DNA of 64,000 nucleotides from Vibrio fluminensis (GTDB taxonomy: Bacteria; Pseudomonadota; Gammaproteobacteria; Enterobacterales; Vibrionaceae), in contig NZ_JADILO010000014.1 in assembly GCF_015278125.1 (NCBI RefSeq), positions 41,873 through 105,872 on the forward strand, written 5' to 3'. The notes beneath the pieces were generated by a model. The model did not search any database and was not told the origin of the DNA. It worked only from the letters and a program-made list of their open reading frames with translations. Numbering within the stretch: the first letter of the stretch is position 1; the number at the start of each line of letters is the position of its first letter. The translations under genes were made by a program, and so were the position numbers. This document shows positions 10,927-22,188 of this stretch, one piece after another.

Positions 10927-11000
10927 ATTAGCGTTTTGTGGCGCTAAAATTATTCGTCTATTCGACTAGATTGGTATACTATATTGCGAAAGAATAAAAC
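10927..11000 (+). promoter_or_regulatory. Hairpin and possible internal promoter ahead of crr
   Basis: TTAGCG (10928-10933) and CGCTAA (10942-10947) form a small hairpin followed by AATTATT. Beyond it TATACT at 10974 could act as a -10 box, with only a weak -35 match. E. coli crr also has a promoter inside the pts operon, but this assignment is tentative. Confidence 0.35.
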
Positions 11001-11022
11001 TAAACGTTAGGAGCATGACACA

Positions 11023-11532
11023 ATGGGTCTGTTTGACAAACTTAAGAAGCTAGTATCTGATGACAGCGCTGATGTTGGTGCAATCGAAATCATCGCACCT
11101 CTATCTGGTGAAATCGTTAACATCGAAGATGTGCCAGATGTAGTTTTCGCTGAGAAAATCGTTGGTGACGGTATCGCTATCAAACCAGCAGGCGATAAGA
11201 TGGTAGCTCCTGTAAACGGTACTATCGGTAAAATCTTTGAAACTAACCACGCTTTCTCTATCGAGTCTGACGACGGCGTTGAGCTATTCGTTCACTTCGG
11301 TATCGACACTGTTGAACTTAAAGGCGAAGGCTTCAAGCGTATCGCTGAAGAAGGTCAAACAGTTAAAGCTGGCGACACTATCATTGAGTTCGATCTAGCA
11401 CTTCTAGAAGAGAAAGCTAAGTCTACTCTAACTCCTGTTGTTATCTCTAACATGGACGAAATCAAAGAGCTAAACAAGCTTTCTGGTGCAGTAACTGTTG
11501 GTGAAACTCCAGTACTACGCGTAACTAAGTAA
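11023..11532 (+). CDS. crr: PTS glucose-specific enzyme IIA (EIIA-Glc)
   Basis: EIIA-Glc receives phosphate from HPr and passes it to EIIB domains. It also regulates adenylate cyclase and sugar permeases. The 169 residues match the E. coli protein (169). The active-site histidines are His76 (TNHAF) and phosphorylated His91 ([10 protein letters not shown]). TreB in this window lacks its own IIA domain, so EIIA-Glc is its probable phosphate donor. TTAGGAGC precedes the ATG. Confidence 0.98.
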   Translation: MGLFDKLKKLVSDDSADVGAIEIIAPLSGEIVNIEDVPDVVFAEKIVGDGIAIKPAGDKMVAPVNGTIGKIFETNHAFSIESDDGVELFVHFGIDTVELKGEGFKRIAEEGQTVKAGDTIIEFDLALLEEKAKSTLTPVVISNMDEIKELNKLSGAVTVGETPVLRVTK

Positions 11533-11548
11533 TTCCTACTTAGCCAAA

Positions 11549-11581
11549 CGAAAAAAACGCTGCTCTGTGCAGCGTTTTTTG
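11549..11581 (+). terminator. Terminator of the pts operon
   Basis: Arms AACGCTGC and GCAGCGTT flank TCTGT, with A-rich sequence before and TTTTTTG after the stem. Confidence 0.92.
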
Positions 11582-11629
11582 TATTCCGAGAAATACTCAA
11601 GTAACCTCAAAATACTTTGGTATAGGAAT

Positions 11630-12778
11630 TCACAAGCCGAGCGCGTATTTCAACACTTGCTGTTTTAACCGCCCTGTTTTGTCAGCAATCTTCAGCGCCG
11701 CATTGCGTAGCAATTTCAGCGGGGCTACATCATTACTAAAACCTTTGTAGAACACATCCATCCCCGATTGCATCAATAGATTGTCTCCGCGACGCTTACG
11801 CTCATAACTCGCCAACAATTCAGCGGTTAATGATTCACCTTGTGTTACTTTTAGTAAAGCATCGACATCTTTAAAGCCTAAGTTCACGCCCTGCCCTGCG
11901 AGCGGATTAATTGTATGAGCAGAATCCCCGACCAAAATGCAACGATTCTTGACATATTGCTGAGCGTGGCGGCGAGTCAACGGAAATGAGCCATGCTGAA
12001 GAACCGTAATATCACCGAGTTCTGCAGGGAAATTAAGTAAAATTTCTTCACGCATTTGCTCGTTCGACATTGCGCTAAGCTGCTTAATACGTTTTGGTGA
12101 ATCATACCAAACCAGTGACCCTTGCTGACCACACAGCGGCAAAAACGAACGCGGCCCCGTAGGATTAAACTGCTGCCAAGTAATATCTTGCTGATCGAGT
12201 TCAGTCGCCACATTGATCAACATACAATGCTGGCGGTAGTCCCAAGCGGTTATCCCAATTCCAGCTTGCTGACGCACTTGCGAGTTCGCGCCATCGGCGC
12301 CAACGACCCACTCAGCGGAGATTCGTGCGCCTGAGGTCAGTTCAATTCCAACACTCTCACCAAACTCCAGCGAAGCCAAGGAGTCAGGACATATCACGGT
12401 TAAATTAGGGTATTGCTCAAACTGCTGCCACAAGCCATGTTGGATTAAGCGATTTTCAATAATGTAACCAAGCTGATCAAGGCCAAGCTCATCAGAGTGA
12501 AAACGAGTACGACACTCTGGGTGCTCCCAAGTTTCAAGGCGGCGATACGGACACACTCGAGTTGCTTCAATCGCTCGCCATGCACCTAGATCTTGGAGAA
12601 TTTGAACTGAGTGATGCGAGATTGCTGAGACACGGATATCCATTGGTTGCTCATCAGAATAGGGGCTAGGCTCCTGGCCCTCAACCATCACAACTTGTCG
12701 TCCTTGCTTGGCAAAACCAAGCGCGACAGCAGCACCAACCATGCCACCGCCAATCACAGCAATATCAAACTTGTTCAT
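11630..12778 (-). CDS. ubiF: FAD-dependent ubiquinone-biosynthesis hydroxylase, UbiF type
   Basis: The enzyme hydroxylates the benzoquinol ring in ubiquinone biosynthesis. The frame is open for 55 codons upstream of ATG 12778, but the FAD-binding motif IAVIGGGMVGAAVALGFAK starts right after that ATG and the product is then 382 residues, as expected (E. coli UbiF 391). Other motifs are the GADGANS motif near residue 165 and the ribose-binding LVGDSAHTINPLAGQGVNLG near 280. UbiF is favoured over UbiI/UbiH because it diverges from miaB, as in E. coli. The ribosome site is weak. A hairpin with AAAGCCC/GGGCTTT arms at about 12869-12894 lies in its 5' region. Confidence 0.88.
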   Translation of the reverse strand: MNKFDIAVIGGGMVGAAVALGFAKQGRQVVMVEGQEPSPYSDEQPMDIRVSAISHHSVQILQDLGAWRAIEATRVCPYRRLETWEHPECRTRFHSDELGLDQLGYIIENRLIQHGLWQQFEQYPNLTVICPDSLASLEFGESVGIELTSGARISAEWVVGADGANSQVRQQAGIGITAWDYRQHCMLINVATELDQQDITWQQFNPTGPRSFLPLCGQQGSLVWYDSPKRIKQLSAMSNEQMREEILLNFPAELGDITVLQHGSFPLTRRHAQQYVKNRCILVGDSAHTINPLAGQGVNLGFKDVDALLKVTQGESLTAELLASYERKRRGDNLLMQSGMDVFYKGFSNDVAPLKLLRNAALKIADKTGRLKQQVLKYALGL

Positions 12779-13070
12779 TTTTTGCACGTCATCATCTTGA
12801 TTTGTGGGTGAATTTTTATTGTACGTATTGATTACGAAAATGTAACTAAAAACCTTATCTGTACAAGGGGCAAAGCCCTTATATATTCGGGCTTTGACTG
12901 ATTTTGCCACAACACTAGTCAGGTGCTTTTTAAAGCAGTACAATACGCCGCTTACCGCCGTGAAGGCGGCACGCTCAAGTGCTAAATTAAAGTTACTTGG
13001 GTATATAATTTGAACTAGAGCTTTAAGAGTAGTTCAACCAATTTTAAGATTTAACACGAGCGAAAGTGAG

Positions 13071-14495
13071 ATGAGTAAGAAACTGCTAATTAAAACTTGG
13101 GGCTGCCAGATGAACGAATATGATTCATCGAAAATGGCCGATCTGCTTAATGCTGCAAATGGCTATGAGCTAACAGAAGACCCTGATGAAGCAGATGTAC
13201 TTCTACTTAATACCTGTTCGATCCGTGAAAAAGCACAGGAAAAAGTGTTCCACCAACTCGGTCGTTGGAAAACACTGAAAGACAAAAAAGCGGGTGTAGT
13301 GATCGGTGTGGGTGGCTGTGTAGCAACTCAAGAAGGTGATCACATCCGTGAACGTGCACCTTTTGTTGACGTAATCTTTGGTCCACAAACACTGCACCGT
13401 CTGCCAGAAATGATCAAACAGTCGCAAGCGAATGAGGCACCTGTAATGGATATCTCATTCCCTGAAATTGAAAAGTTTGACAGTCTACCTGAGCCGCGTG
13501 CTGAAGGTGCAACAGCATTCGTTTCAATCATGGAAGGCTGTTCGAAATACTGCACTTACTGCGTAGTACCATACACGCGCGGTGAAGAAGTTAGCCGCCC
13601 GATGGACGACGTACTATACGAAATCGCGCAGCTAGCTGAGCAAGGTGTACGTGAAGTAAACCTACTGGGTCAAAACGTAAACGCATACCGCGGTCCAACA
13701 CATGAAGGCGACATTTGCTCATTTGCTGAACTACTACGCCTTGTGGCATCTATCGATGGTATCGACCGTATCCGCTTTACCACGAGCCACCCGCTAGAGT
13801 TTACTGACGACATCATCGCAGTGTACGAAGACACACCAGAACTAGTGAGCTTCCTGCACCTGCCTGTTCAAAGTGGTAGTGACCGCGTATTGACGATGAT
13901 GAAGCGTCCTCACACGGCAATCGAATACAAGTCGATCATCCGTAAACTGCGTAAAGCTCGTCCTGACATTCAAATCAGTTCTGACTTTATCGTCGGTTTC
14001 CCAGGCGAATCAGACAAAGATTTCCAAGACACGATGAAGCTTATCAAAGACGTTGATTTTGATATGAGCTTTAGCTTTATCTTCTCACCTCGCCCAGGTA
14101 CGCCTGCTGCAGATTACCCATGTGATCTAGCAGAGGATGTGAAGAAAGAGCGTCTATACGAACTGCAACAAACCATCAATGCACAAGCGATGCGTTACTC
14201 TCGCCTAATGCTGGGCACTGAGCAACGAGTGTTAGTTGAAGGTCCATCGAAGAAAAACCTAATGGAGCTTCGTGCACGTACTGAAAATAACCGCGTGGTT
14301 AACTTTGAAGGCAACGCGGATCTGATCGGTCAGTTTGTTGATGTTAAGATTGTTGATGTGTTTGCTAACTCACTCCGTGGTGAGCTAGTACGCACAGAAA
14401 AAGATATGGATCTTCGCAGCGTGATTTCGCCAATGCAAATGATGGCGAAAACACGTCGCGAAGACGAGCTAGGTGTTGCAACCTTTACGCCATAA
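13071..14495 (+). CDS. miaB: tRNA-2-methylthio-N6-dimethylallyladenosine synthase MiaB
   Basis: MiaB adds a methylthio group to i6A37 of tRNAs by radical SAM chemistry. The 474 residues match E. coli (474). The N-terminal methylthiotransferase domain carries Cys12, Cys49 and Cys83 for the auxiliary iron-sulfur cluster. The radical SAM triad is C157, C161 and C164 in [17 protein letters not shown], and a TRAM domain ends the protein. It begins the run miaB-ybeZ-ybeY-corC-lnt. Confidence 0.98.
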   Translation: MSKKLLIKTWGCQMNEYDSSKMADLLNAANGYELTEDPDEADVLLLNTCSIREKAQEKVFHQLGRWKTLKDKKAGVVIGVGGCVATQEGDHIRERAPFVDVIFGPQTLHRLPEMIKQSQANEAPVMDISFPEIEKFDSLPEPRAEGATAFVSIMEGCSKYCTYCVVPYTRGEEVSRPMDDVLYEIAQLAEQGVREVNLLGQNVNAYRGPTHEGDICSFAELLRLVASIDGIDRIRFTTSHPLEFTDDIIAVYEDTPELVSFLHLPVQSGSDRVLTMMKRPHTAIEYKSIIRKLRKARPDIQISSDFIVGFPGESDKDFQDTMKLIKDVDFDMSFSFIFSPRPGTPAADYPCDLAEDVKKERLYELQQTINAQAMRYSRLMLGTEQRVLVEGPSKKNLMELRARTENNRVVNFEGNADLIGQFVDVKIVDVFANSLRGELVRTEKDMDLRSVISPMQMMAKTRREDELGVATFTP

Positions 14496-14565
14496 GCTCG
14501 TATAAAGCCATCGGAGAGCTGGTCGTTATCAGCTCTCCACTGTATGGCAACAATGAGAGGTAACT

Positions 14566-15660
14566 TTGAGCAATAAAATCGTAACTCTAGAAATCAATCT
14601 AGAACCTGCCGACAACCACCGTTTAGCAAGCCTATGCGGTCCATTTGATGACAATATCAAGCATTTAGAACGCCGTTTAGGTGTTGAAATCAGCTACCGA
14701 GGCAACTTCTTCACTATCGTGGGTAAACCTCATACCTCCGCTGCCGCGCTTGAAATTATTAAAACCCTTTACGTTAACACCGCCCCTGTTCGTGGCAATA
14801 TCCCAGACATTGAACCAGAAGAGATCCATCTGGCAATCAAAGAGTCAGGTGTCCTTGAACAAGATGCGCAAGCGAACTTCGAGCATGGCAAAGAAGTCTT
14901 CGTAAAAACCAAAAAAGGCGTCATCAAACCGCGCACCCCAAACCAAGCTCAGTACTTGGTGAATATGGTGACGCACGACATTACTTTTGGTATTGGTCCT
15001 GCGGGTACAGGTAAAACTTACCTAGCGGTGGCTGCAGCGGTTGATGCACTGGAGCGTCAAGAAATTCGCCGTATCTTGCTAACTCGTCCTGCAGTAGAAG
15101 CCGGAGAAAAACTTGGGTTCTTGCCGGGTGATTTGAGCCAAAAAGTCGATCCTTACTTACGCCCTCTTTATGATGCGTTGTTTGAAATGCTTGGTTTCGA
15201 GCGTGTTGAGAAACTGATTGAGCGCAACGTAATCGAAGTCGCGCCACTTGCATACATGCGTGGTCGTACCCTCAACGATGCCTTTATCATTCTCGATGAA
15301 AGTCAAAACACCACTGTGGAACAGATGAAAATGTTCCTCACGCGTATCGGCTTTAACTCACGCGCGGTGATCACGGGCGACGTAACGCAAATTGACTTAC
15401 CACGCGGAGCTAAATCTGGTCTACGTCACGCTGTCGAAGTGCTGAACGAAGTCGACGAAATCAGTTTCAACTTCTTCCAATCAGATGACGTGGTACGCCA
15501 TCCAGTCGTTGCGCGTATCGTAAACGCGTATGAGAAGTGGGAAGCACAAGATCAAAAAGAACGTAAAGAGTTTGAAAAACGCCGCCGTGAAGAACGCGAG
15601 GCGAAGCTCTTAGAAGCACAAAAAGCTGAGCTATTTTCAGCGCCGGAGAATAAAGAGTAA
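14566..15660 (+). CDS. ybeZ: PhoH-family ATPase YbeZ
   Basis: YbeZ is a cytoplasmic PhoH-like nucleoside triphosphatase thought to work with the RNA endonuclease YbeY. The 364-residue product has Walker [12 protein letters not shown], Walker [10 protein letters not shown] and the ATP-lid [14 protein letters not shown]. The C terminus is highly charged (a run of K/R/E from about residue 325). The start codon is TTG at 14566, supported by GAGAGG eight bases upstream and by the absence of a nearby ATG. The stop codon overlaps the ybeY start. Confidence 0.95.
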   Translation: MSNKIVTLEINLEPADNHRLASLCGPFDDNIKHLERRLGVEISYRGNFFTIVGKPHTSAAALEIIKTLYVNTAPVRGNIPDIEPEEIHLAIKESGVLEQDAQANFEHGKEVFVKTKKGVIKPRTPNQAQYLVNMVTHDITFGIGPAGTGKTYLAVAAAVDALERQEIRRILLTRPAVEAGEKLGFLPGDLSQKVDPYLRPLYDALFEMLGFERVEKLIERNVIEVAPLAYMRGRTLNDAFIILDESQNTTVEQMKMFLTRIGFNSRAVITGDVTQIDLPRGAKSGLRHAVEVLNEVDEISFNFFQSDDVVRHPVVARIVNAYEKWEAQDQKERKEFEKRRREEREAKLLEAQKAELFSAPENKE

Positions 15661-16124
15661 TGACAATCGAACTCGATCTACAATTGGCAGTCAAAGATGA
15701 AACCGGCTTGCCTAGTTTCGATGAAATTCACTCATGGCTAAGCAATGCAGTTTCGCTATTCCAAAAGGAAGCGGAAGTGACGGTACGCATCGTTGATGAA
15801 GCGGAAAGCCACCAGCTCAACCTAGAATATCGCGGTAAAGACAAACCAACCAATGTGCTCTCTTTTCCGTTTGAAGCTCCTCCAGGCATTGAAATTAACC
15901 TACTTGGTGATTTAATCATCTGTCGTCAGGTAGTCGAGCAAGAGGCAGTTGAGCAAGATAAGCCTTTATTAGCACATTGGGCTCATATGGTTGTACATGG
16001 CAGCCTGCATCTGCTAGGTTATGATCATATCGAAGACGACGAAGCTGAAGAGATGGAGTCGCTCGAAACAGAAATTATGCAAAAAATGGGATTTGAAGAC
16101 CCATATATTGCAGAAAAAGAGTAA
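15660..16124 (+). CDS. ybeY: Endoribonuclease YbeY
   Basis: YbeY is a zinc metalloprotein involved in 16S rRNA 3' maturation and ribosome quality control. It has 154 residues (E. coli 155). The metal site is the [11 protein letters not shown] motif (HxxxHxxGxxH type). Its ATG shares one base with the ybeZ TAA (TAATG), so translation is coupled. Confidence 0.97.
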   Translation: MTIELDLQLAVKDETGLPSFDEIHSWLSNAVSLFQKEAEVTVRIVDEAESHQLNLEYRGKDKPTNVLSFPFEAPPGIEINLLGDLIICRQVVEQEAVEQDKPLLAHWAHMVVHGSLHLLGYDHIEDDEAEEMESLETEIMQKMGFEDPYIAEKE

Positions 16125-16139
16125 CTTAGGTTGCTTGGT

Positions 16140-16206
16140 GGAATGCAAAACCGCGATAAATTTCGCCGTTTAGCATTCCAACGTGTGCTATCACACTTCT
16201 GATAGC
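16140..16206 (+). other. Two consecutive inverted repeats between ybeY and corC
   Basis: GGAATGC (16140-16146) pairs with GCATTCC (16173-16179), and GCTATC (16187-16192) pairs with GATAGC (16201-16206). Neither is followed by a T run, so these are mRNA hairpins rather than clear terminators. They may set relative expression inside the operon. Confidence 0.45.
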
Positions 16207-16225
16207 GTTATTGTAATGAGACACA

Positions 16226-17125
16226 ATGAACGAAGACAATTCGCCCTCATCTGTAGAAGGTAAGAAAGAAAAATCTGAAGGTCCGAGTAGAAAGTCCTTC
16301 TTTGAACGCCTAGGTCAACTATTTCAAGGTGAACCAAAAGACCGCCAAGAGCTTGTCGATGTAATTCGCGACTCTGAAATTAATGACCTGATTGACCACG
16401 ACACTCGAGACATGCTTGAGGGTGTTATGGAAATCGCCGAAATGCGTGTGCGCGACATTATGATCCCACGCTCGCAAATGGTTACGGTTGAACGCACAGA
16501 TAACCTAGATGCTCTTGTGGCACTGCTTACTGACGCTCAACACTCTCGCTACCCTGTTATTAGCGAAGACAAAGACCATGTGGAAGGCATTCTTCTAGCG
16601 AAGGACCTACTTAAGTACCTTGGTTCAAACAGCGCAGAATTCGACATTGAACAAGTGATCCGCCCTGCTGTTGTTGTACCTGAAAGCAAACGTGTAGACC
16701 GCCTATTAAAAGAATTCCGCGAAGAACGCTACCATATGGCGATCGTTGTGGATGAATTTGGTGGTGTGTCAGGCCTTGTAACCATTGAAGATATCTTGGA
16801 AGAGATCGTTGGCGACATCGAAGATGAATTCGACGACGAAGAAGAACTGGATATCCGCAAGTTAAGCAAGCACACATTTGCTGTCAAAGCCCTAACCACT
16901 ATTGAAGAGTTCAACGAAACCTTCGGGACTTCGTTCAGTGATGAAGAAGTGGACACGGTAGGTGGTCTTGTGATGACAACATTTGGTCATCTTCCTTCTC
17001 GTGGCGAAGTTGTAGATATTGAAGGCTACAGCTTTAAAGTAACGGCAGCAGACAACCGACGTGTTGTGCAACTGCAAGTTACCGTGCCAGACGAAGAACA
17101 AGTTACTCAACCTATCGAAGAATAA
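16226..17125 (+). CDS. corC: CNNM/CorC-family CBS-domain protein (YbeX)
   Basis: CorC/YbeX is linked to magnesium/cobalt efflux and, in E. coli, to ribosome homeostasis. The 299-residue protein lacks membrane segments. It shows [16 protein letters not shown] at the start of a pair of CBS domains (about residues 70-190), with [25 protein letters not shown] at their end. A C-terminal transporter-associated domain (about 215-290) contains [19 protein letters not shown]. It is followed after 28 bases by lnt, as in E. coli. Confidence 0.95.
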   Translation: MNEDNSPSSVEGKKEKSEGPSRKSFFERLGQLFQGEPKDRQELVDVIRDSEINDLIDHDTRDMLEGVMEIAEMRVRDIMIPRSQMVTVERTDNLDALVALLTDAQHSRYPVISEDKDHVEGILLAKDLLKYLGSNSAEFDIEQVIRPAVVVPESKRVDRLLKEFREERYHMAIVVDEFGGVSGLVTIEDILEEIVGDIEDEFDDEEELDIRKLSKHTFAVKALTTIEEFNETFGTSFSDEEVDTVGGLVMTTFGHLPSRGEVVDIEGYSFKVTAADNRRVVQLQVTVPDEEQVTQPIEE

Positions 17126-17153
17126 TCCACATTCTTCTCAATAAGAATATACG

Positions 17154-18668
17154 ATGATTAGTAATCTATTTCATCGCCTCAAGCGGCCCTTAGGGGCCGC
17201 TTTTGTTGGCGCTTTAACAACGTTTGCATTTGCTCCCTATCAAATCTGGCCTCTGGCATTTGTCAGTATCGCGGCCCTACTTTGTCTCATTCACGGACAA
17301 TCAGCCAAAAAAGCTGCTTGGATTGGCTACGCTTGGGGGCTTGGCCAATTCGCAACCGGAATTAGCTGGGTCCATGTCAGTATCGATAACTTTGGTGGTA
17401 TGCCAAAGATAGCTAGCGCATTTTTAATGGCGTTATTAGTAGGTTATCTAGCGATTTACTCTGCGCTGTTTACTGGCTTACTTAATCGATTTGCGCCCCA
17501 CAATAACCGTACACGCTTTTTTATTCTCGCTCCGGCTTTATGGCTAGTTTGTGATTGGTTACGTGGCTGGGTAATGACCGGTTTTCCATGGCTTTGGCTT
17601 GGCTACAGTCAGATCGACTCGCCACTGGCTAGCTTTGCGCCGATTGGCGGAGTTGAGCTAATCACCTTACTGATCGTACTCAGTGCAGGCGCAATTAGCT
17701 ACGCGCTGCTCAATAAACACTGGCTCACATTTATTGTTCCTGCTGTCGTGCTCGCGACTGGCTTCGGCTTAAGAAACGTTAACTGGGTAACACTCAACCC
17801 TGACAGCACAACTAAAGTTGCACTGGTTCAAGGTAATATCGAACAAGCATTGAAATGGGTACCAAGCGAGCGTTGGCCAACCATCATGAAATATATCGAC
17901 CTTACCCGTAAAAACTGGGATGCCGATATCATCATCTGGCCAGAGGCGGCTATTCCTGCGTTTGAATTTGAGATTAGTTCATTTCTGAGCAATCTCGATA
18001 GCAATGCCAAAGCGCATAACAGCGCGGTTATCACTGGTGTCGTTAACCAAGATGAAGATCGCCGTTTCTACAACAGCATTCTATCGCTTGGCGCAACCGC
18101 ATATGGTGATTACAGTTACGATCTGGACAAACGCTATCACAAACATCACCTCCTGCCGTTTGGCGAGTTTGTGCCCTTTGAAGATATTTTGCGTCCAATC
18201 GCACCATTCTTCAATCTGCCAATGTCCTCGTTTAGCCGTGGCGATTTTATCCAAAACAACATTGATGCCAACGGTAAGCAACTGGCACCCGCATTGTGTT
18301 ATGAAATCATATTCGGTGAACAAGTTCGTGAGAATATCACTGACGAAACAGACTTCATTCTGACGCTGTCTAACGATGCGTGGTTTGGTCACTCAATTGG
18401 CCCGCTGCAACATATGGAAATTGCCCGTATGCGCGCGCTTGAGTTTGGCAAACCGGTGATTCGTTCCACCAATAACGGCGTCACCGCAGTCACTGATTTT
18501 AAAGGTAATATCACCGCGCAATTGCCACAGTTTGAAACGGGAGTACTGCGTACACAAGTGACTTCGACCACTGGCCAAACCCCTTACCATGGTTTTGGTA
18601 GTTGGCCACTTTATATCTGGGTAGCAATCTGTGCCCTGCTCACTTGGCGGATGAGAAAATCAGTATAA
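17154..18668 (+). CDS. lnt: Apolipoprotein N-acyltransferase Lnt
   Basis: Lnt adds the third acyl chain to lipoprotein N-terminal cysteines at the periplasmic face of the inner membrane. The 504-residue product (E. coli 512) has six or more membrane segments in its first ~210 residues, then a nitrilase domain. The catalytic Glu is in [12 protein letters not shown], and the Cys is in LCYEIIF. A last membrane helix ends the protein. It serves the many lipoproteins encoded in this window (LptE, RlpA, MetQ, MltD and two small ones). Confidence 0.97.
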   Translation: MISNLFHRLKRPLGAAFVGALTTFAFAPYQIWPLAFVSIAALLCLIHGQSAKKAAWIGYAWGLGQFATGISWVHVSIDNFGGMPKIASAFLMALLVGYLAIYSALFTGLLNRFAPHNNRTRFFILAPALWLVCDWLRGWVMTGFPWLWLGYSQIDSPLASFAPIGGVELITLLIVLSAGAISYALLNKHWLTFIVPAVVLATGFGLRNVNWVTLNPDSTTKVALVQGNIEQALKWVPSERWPTIMKYIDLTRKNWDADIIIWPEAAIPAFEFEISSFLSNLDSNAKAHNSAVITGVVNQDEDRRFYNSILSLGATAYGDYSYDLDKRYHKHHLLPFGEFVPFEDILRPIAPFFNLPMSSFSRGDFIQNNIDANGKQLAPALCYEIIFGEQVRENITDETDFILTLSNDAWFGHSIGPLQHMEIARMRALEFGKPVIRSTNNGVTAVTDFKGNITAQLPQFETGVLRTQVTSTTGQTPYHGFGSWPLYIWVAICALLTWRMRKSV

Positions 18669-18672
18669 AGAT

Positions 18673-18700
18673 ATAAAGGGCTCATCTGAGCCCTTTATTG
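18673..18700. terminator. Bidirectional terminator between lnt and the ybeL-like gene
   Basis: Perfect 12-base arms (ATAAAGGGCTCA at 18673-18684 and complement at 18687-18698) flank a 2-base centre between two convergent genes. Confidence 0.88.
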
Positions 18701-18712
18701 TATCTAAATGAA

Positions 18713-19183
18713 CTATGGTTTAAGCGCCCGGCGAGAAAACGCTTTGTGGCCACATTGGGTACACGCAATGATTTCCGTTGGGTGGTTATATTGCGTCTGG
18801 TGGCCACACTCATCACACACTAAGGTGCCGAGCCCAATCACCTCGCCCGCTTCATATAGCCCTTGATGTTCTAAATCAGCAAATAGCTCAATCCACTCCA
18901 CTTTGGTGCGGTCAGTGATCTCCAACAAACCTTGCCAAATCGAATCCGCCACCATTAAATAAAACGGACCTTTTTTCGACTCTTCATAGTTATCGGCAAA
19001 CTCTTTCAAATCCGATTTAACATACGCCGAGATGAGTGCCAACTCATCTTTAGTCATATCATTGGCCGCATCGACATATTTCCCTGAGGTTTCTAGCACA
19101 TGGTTAACCTCATCCGGACTATGTTTGAGCGCTTCAACCACGTCCTCAAACATATCTTCATAACCTGTTTTGTGTTTAGGCAT
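18713..19183 (-). CDS. YbeL-like zinc-ribbon protein (DUF1451)
   Basis: The 156-residue product has a helical N-terminal part (YEDMFEDVVEALKHSPDEV) and a C-terminal zinc ribbon with two CxxC pairs, CDECGHQ and CTQCGHK. This is the layout of the E. coli YbeL family, whose function is unknown. ATG 19183 is chosen over the GTG two codons upstream because AAGGGGG sits at ideal distance. YbeL also neighbours leuS in E. coli. Confidence 0.88.
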   Translation of the reverse strand: MPKHKTGYEDMFEDVVEALKHSPDEVNHVLETSGKYVDAANDMTKDELALISAYVKSDLKEFADNYEESKKGPFYLMVADSIWQGLLEITDRTKVEWIELFADLEHQGLYEAGEVIGLGTLVCDECGHQTQYNHPTEIIACTQCGHKAFSRRALKP

Positions 19184-19294
19184 AGTCACCCCCTTGTGGT
19201 TCTCGACAAGCTGAAAGTTTTTAATTCAGCCCGATCTACTTTGAACAAGCCCCTGAATATTGGCTCCCAATAGCTCAGGAAGAGAGATAAAGCC

Positions 19295-19333
19295 GCCAAC
19301 ATTGCCGTAAACTCTATGATGAAGAGTGTTGGC
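19295..19333 (+). other. Interrupted hairpin in the leuS leader region
   Basis: GCCAACA (19295-19301) pairs with TGTTGGC (19327-19333), and inside it ACTCT pairs with AGAGT, with an unpaired bulge on the left arm. It lies about 95 bases upstream of leuS. No leader peptide with leucine codons was recognised, so a role in leuS control is unproven. Confidence 0.3.
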
Positions 19334-19428
19334 TATTGTTGAACCTTGCTCCTTTATGTATTCTATGACGATCTATTATTGTCTGTTCTAACTGAACTCA
19401 CACTTTCCAAGATAACCGGATATCATCG

Positions 19429-22002
19429 ATGCAAGAGCAATATAACCCGCAAGATATTGAACAGAAGGTTCAACAGCACTGGGACGACAACAAGACCTTT
19501 GTTGTAAGTGAAGACCCAAATAAAGAAAAATTCTACTGTCTATCAATGTTCCCTTACCCAAGTGGTCGACTGCACATGGGTCACGTGCGTAACTACACTA
19601 TCGGTGATGTGGTATCTCGTTTCCAACGTCTACAAGGCAAAAACGTAATGCAACCTATCGGTTGGGATGCGTTTGGTCTACCAGCTGAAAACGCAGCAGT
19701 AAAAAACAACACTGCACCTGCGCCTTGGACATACGAAAACATCGAATACATGAAAAACCAGCTAAAATTGCTAGGTTTTGGCTACGACTGGAATCGTGAA
19801 TTCGCAACTTGTACTCCTGAGTACTACCGTTGGGAACAAGAATTCTTCACTAAGCTTTACCAAAAAGGCTTAGTGTACAAAAAAACCTCTTCAGTTAACT
19901 GGTGTCCAAACGACCAAACAGTTCTAGCAAACGAACAGGTTGAAGATGGCTGCTGCTGGCGTTGTGATACCCCTGTAGAGCAAAAAGAAATCCCTCAGTG
20001 GTTCATTAAGATCACTGAATACGCTCAAGAGCTACTAGACGACCTAGAAACTCTAGATGGTTGGCCTGAAATGGTTAAGACCATGCAGCGCAACTGGATT
20101 GGCCGTTCTGAAGGTGTTGAACTTAAGTTTGCGGTACAAGGTCAACAAGACCTTGAAGTGTACACAACCCGTCCTGACACGCTAATGGGTGTGACTTACG
20201 TTGGTATTGCAGCAGGTCACCCTCTTGCAGCGCTAGCGGCACAGAATAACCCTGAACTGGCTAAGTTCATTGATGAGTGTAAGAACACCAAAGTTGCGGA
20301 AGCTGAGCTGGCAACAATGGAGAAAAAAGGTATGGCAACAGGCCTTACCGCTATTCACCCATTGAACGGCCGTGAAGTCCCTATTTATGTAGCTAACTTC
20401 GTACTAATGGATTACGGCACGGGCGCGGTAATGGCGGTTCCTGCTCATGACCAACGTGACTACGAGTTCGCAACTAAGTACGGCCTAGACATCATCCCAG
20501 TAATCAAACCTGCTGATGGTAGCGAGTTAGATGTTACTGAAGCCGCTTACACAGAAAAAGGCGTGCTATTCGATTCTGGTGAGTTTGATGGCCTTGAATT
20601 CCAAGCGGCATTCGATGCAATCGCAGCGAAGCTAGAAACCGAAGGCAAAGGCACTAAGACGGTTAACTTCCGCCTACGTGACTGGGGTGTATCTCGTCAG
20701 CGTTACTGGGGCGCACCAATCCCAATGGTAACCACTGAAGACGGTCAAGTTCACCCAGTACCAGCAGACCAACTACCCGTTATTCTGCCAGAAGACGTGG
20801 TAATGGATGGCGTTACGAGCCCAATCAAAGCAGATAAAGAGTGGGCGAAAACTACTTTCAACGGTGAACCAGCGCTACGTGAGACCGATACCTTTGATAC
20901 CTTCATGGAATCTTCTTGGTACTACGCGCGTTACTGTTCACCACAAGCAGACGACATCCTAGATCCAGAAAAAGCAAACTACTGGCTACCAGTAGACCAG
21001 TACATCGGTGGTATCGAGCACGCTTGTATGCACCTATTGTACTCACGCTTCTTCCACAAACTACTACGTGACGCAGGTTACGTAACCTCTGATGAACCAT
21101 TCAAGCAACTACTATGTCAAGGCATGGTGCTTGCGGATGCGTTCTACTTTGAAACCGAAAAAGGTGGCAAAGAGTGGGTTGCACCAACAGACGTTAAAGT
21201 TGAGCGTGATGGTAAAGGTCGCATCACTTCTGCTACTGACAACGAAGGTCGCAACGTTGAGCACTCAGGCATGATCAAAATGTCTAAGTCGAAGAACAAC
21301 GGTATCGACCCGCAAGAGATGGTAGACAAGTACGGTGCTGACACAGTACGTCTATTCATGATGTTTGCATCTCCTGCAGACATGACACTTGAGTGGCAAG
21401 AGTCTGGCGTAGAAGGCGCAAACCGCTTCCTGAAACGTGTATGGAAACTAGTGAAGACTCATTCAGAGAAAGGCGCAGCCGAAACTGTTGATGCAGCAGC
21501 ACTTTCTGGTGAGCAAAAAGCACTGCGTCGTGACGTTCACAAAACGATCGCCAAAGTGACTGACGATATCGCTCGCCGTCAAACGTTCAATACCGCTATT
21601 GCCGCGATTATGGAACTGATGAACAAGCTAGCAAAAGCGCCTCAAGAATCTGCACAAGACCGTGCAATCCTTGATGAAGCGCTTAAAGCAGTCGTTGCAA
21701 TGCTTTACCCAATCACTCCGCACATCTCATACGAATTATGGGCTGCACTAGGTGAAACTGACATCGATAACGCTGTATGGCCAACGTTTGACGAGCAGGC
21801 ACTGGTTGAAGACGAGAAAACTATCGTTGTTATGATCAACGGCAAATTACGTGCAAAACTTACTGTTGCAGCTGACGCTTCAGAAGAGCAAGTTCGTGAG
21901 CTTGGTCTAAACGATGAAAACGCGAAAAAATTCCTAGACGGTCTAACAATTCGCAAAGTAATTTACGTACCAGGTAAACTACTAAACATCGTAGCAAACT
22001 AA
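19429..22002 (+). CDS. leuS: Leucyl-tRNA synthetase
   Basis: LeuRS charges tRNA-Leu with leucine. The 857 residues are close to E. coli (860). The class I signatures are [16 protein letters not shown] (HIGH-type) near residue 40 and [10 protein letters not shown] (KMSKS) near 620. The editing domain includes the threonine-rich region around [15 protein letters not shown], and the C-terminal tRNA-binding part is complete. It starts the leuS-lptE-holA run, although a strong terminator follows it. Confidence 0.99.
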   Translation: MQEQYNPQDIEQKVQQHWDDNKTFVVSEDPNKEKFYCLSMFPYPSGRLHMGHVRNYTIGDVVSRFQRLQGKNVMQPIGWDAFGLPAENAAVKNNTAPAPWTYENIEYMKNQLKLLGFGYDWNREFATCTPEYYRWEQEFFTKLYQKGLVYKKTSSVNWCPNDQTVLANEQVEDGCCWRCDTPVEQKEIPQWFIKITEYAQELLDDLETLDGWPEMVKTMQRNWIGRSEGVELKFAVQGQQDLEVYTTRPDTLMGVTYVGIAAGHPLAALAAQNNPELAKFIDECKNTKVAEAELATMEKKGMATGLTAIHPLNGREVPIYVANFVLMDYGTGAVMAVPAHDQRDYEFATKYGLDIIPVIKPADGSELDVTEAAYTEKGVLFDSGEFDGLEFQAAFDAIAAKLETEGKGTKTVNFRLRDWGVSRQRYWGAPIPMVTTEDGQVHPVPADQLPVILPEDVVMDGVTSPIKADKEWAKTTFNGEPALRETDTFDTFMESSWYYARYCSPQADDILDPEKANYWLPVDQYIGGIEHACMHLLYSRFFHKLLRDAGYVTSDEPFKQLLCQGMVLADAFYFETEKGGKEWVAPTDVKVERDGKGRITSATDNEGRNVEHSGMIKMSKSKNNGIDPQEMVDKYGADTVRLFMMFASPADMTLEWQESGVEGANRFLKRVWKLVKTHSEKGAAETVDAAALSGEQKALRRDVHKTIAKVTDDIARRQTFNTAIAAIMELMNKLAKAPQESAQDRAILDEALKAVVAMLYPITPHISYELWAALGETDIDNAVWPTFDEQALVEDEKTIVVMINGKLRAKLTVAADASEEQVRELGLNDENAKKFLDGLTIRKVIYVPGKLLNIVAN

Positions 22003-22080
22003 TCCGCTCGCTATAATTTAGTGAGCAAACGCTAAACATAAGCGACTGTTTAAACAGTATTTAGATTAGCGCGATAGAAT

Positions 22081-22116
22081 AATAAACAGGGTAGCCGTTC
22101 TACCCTGTTTATTTAT
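22081..22116 (+). terminator. Strong terminator after leuS
   Basis: Fourteen-base arms, AATAAACAGGGTAG and its complement, flank a five-base loop. The lower stem is A/T-rich and ends in TTTATTTAT. Confidence 0.88.
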
Positions 22117-22188
22117 CTCAAGCCATTTACAGCCAAACCGTAATGAGTGGCTTTAGATAAATAACCAATAACAGAGAGTCGTACGTCA

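Noticed and set aside
11630..12943. Longer ubiF starting at 12943
   Set aside because: The 55 extra residues lack family similarity and the FAD motif starts right after ATG 12778.
19295..19333. Leucine attenuator for leuS
   Set aside because: No leader peptide with leucine codons and no terminator/antiterminator pair could be found; kept only as a hairpin.
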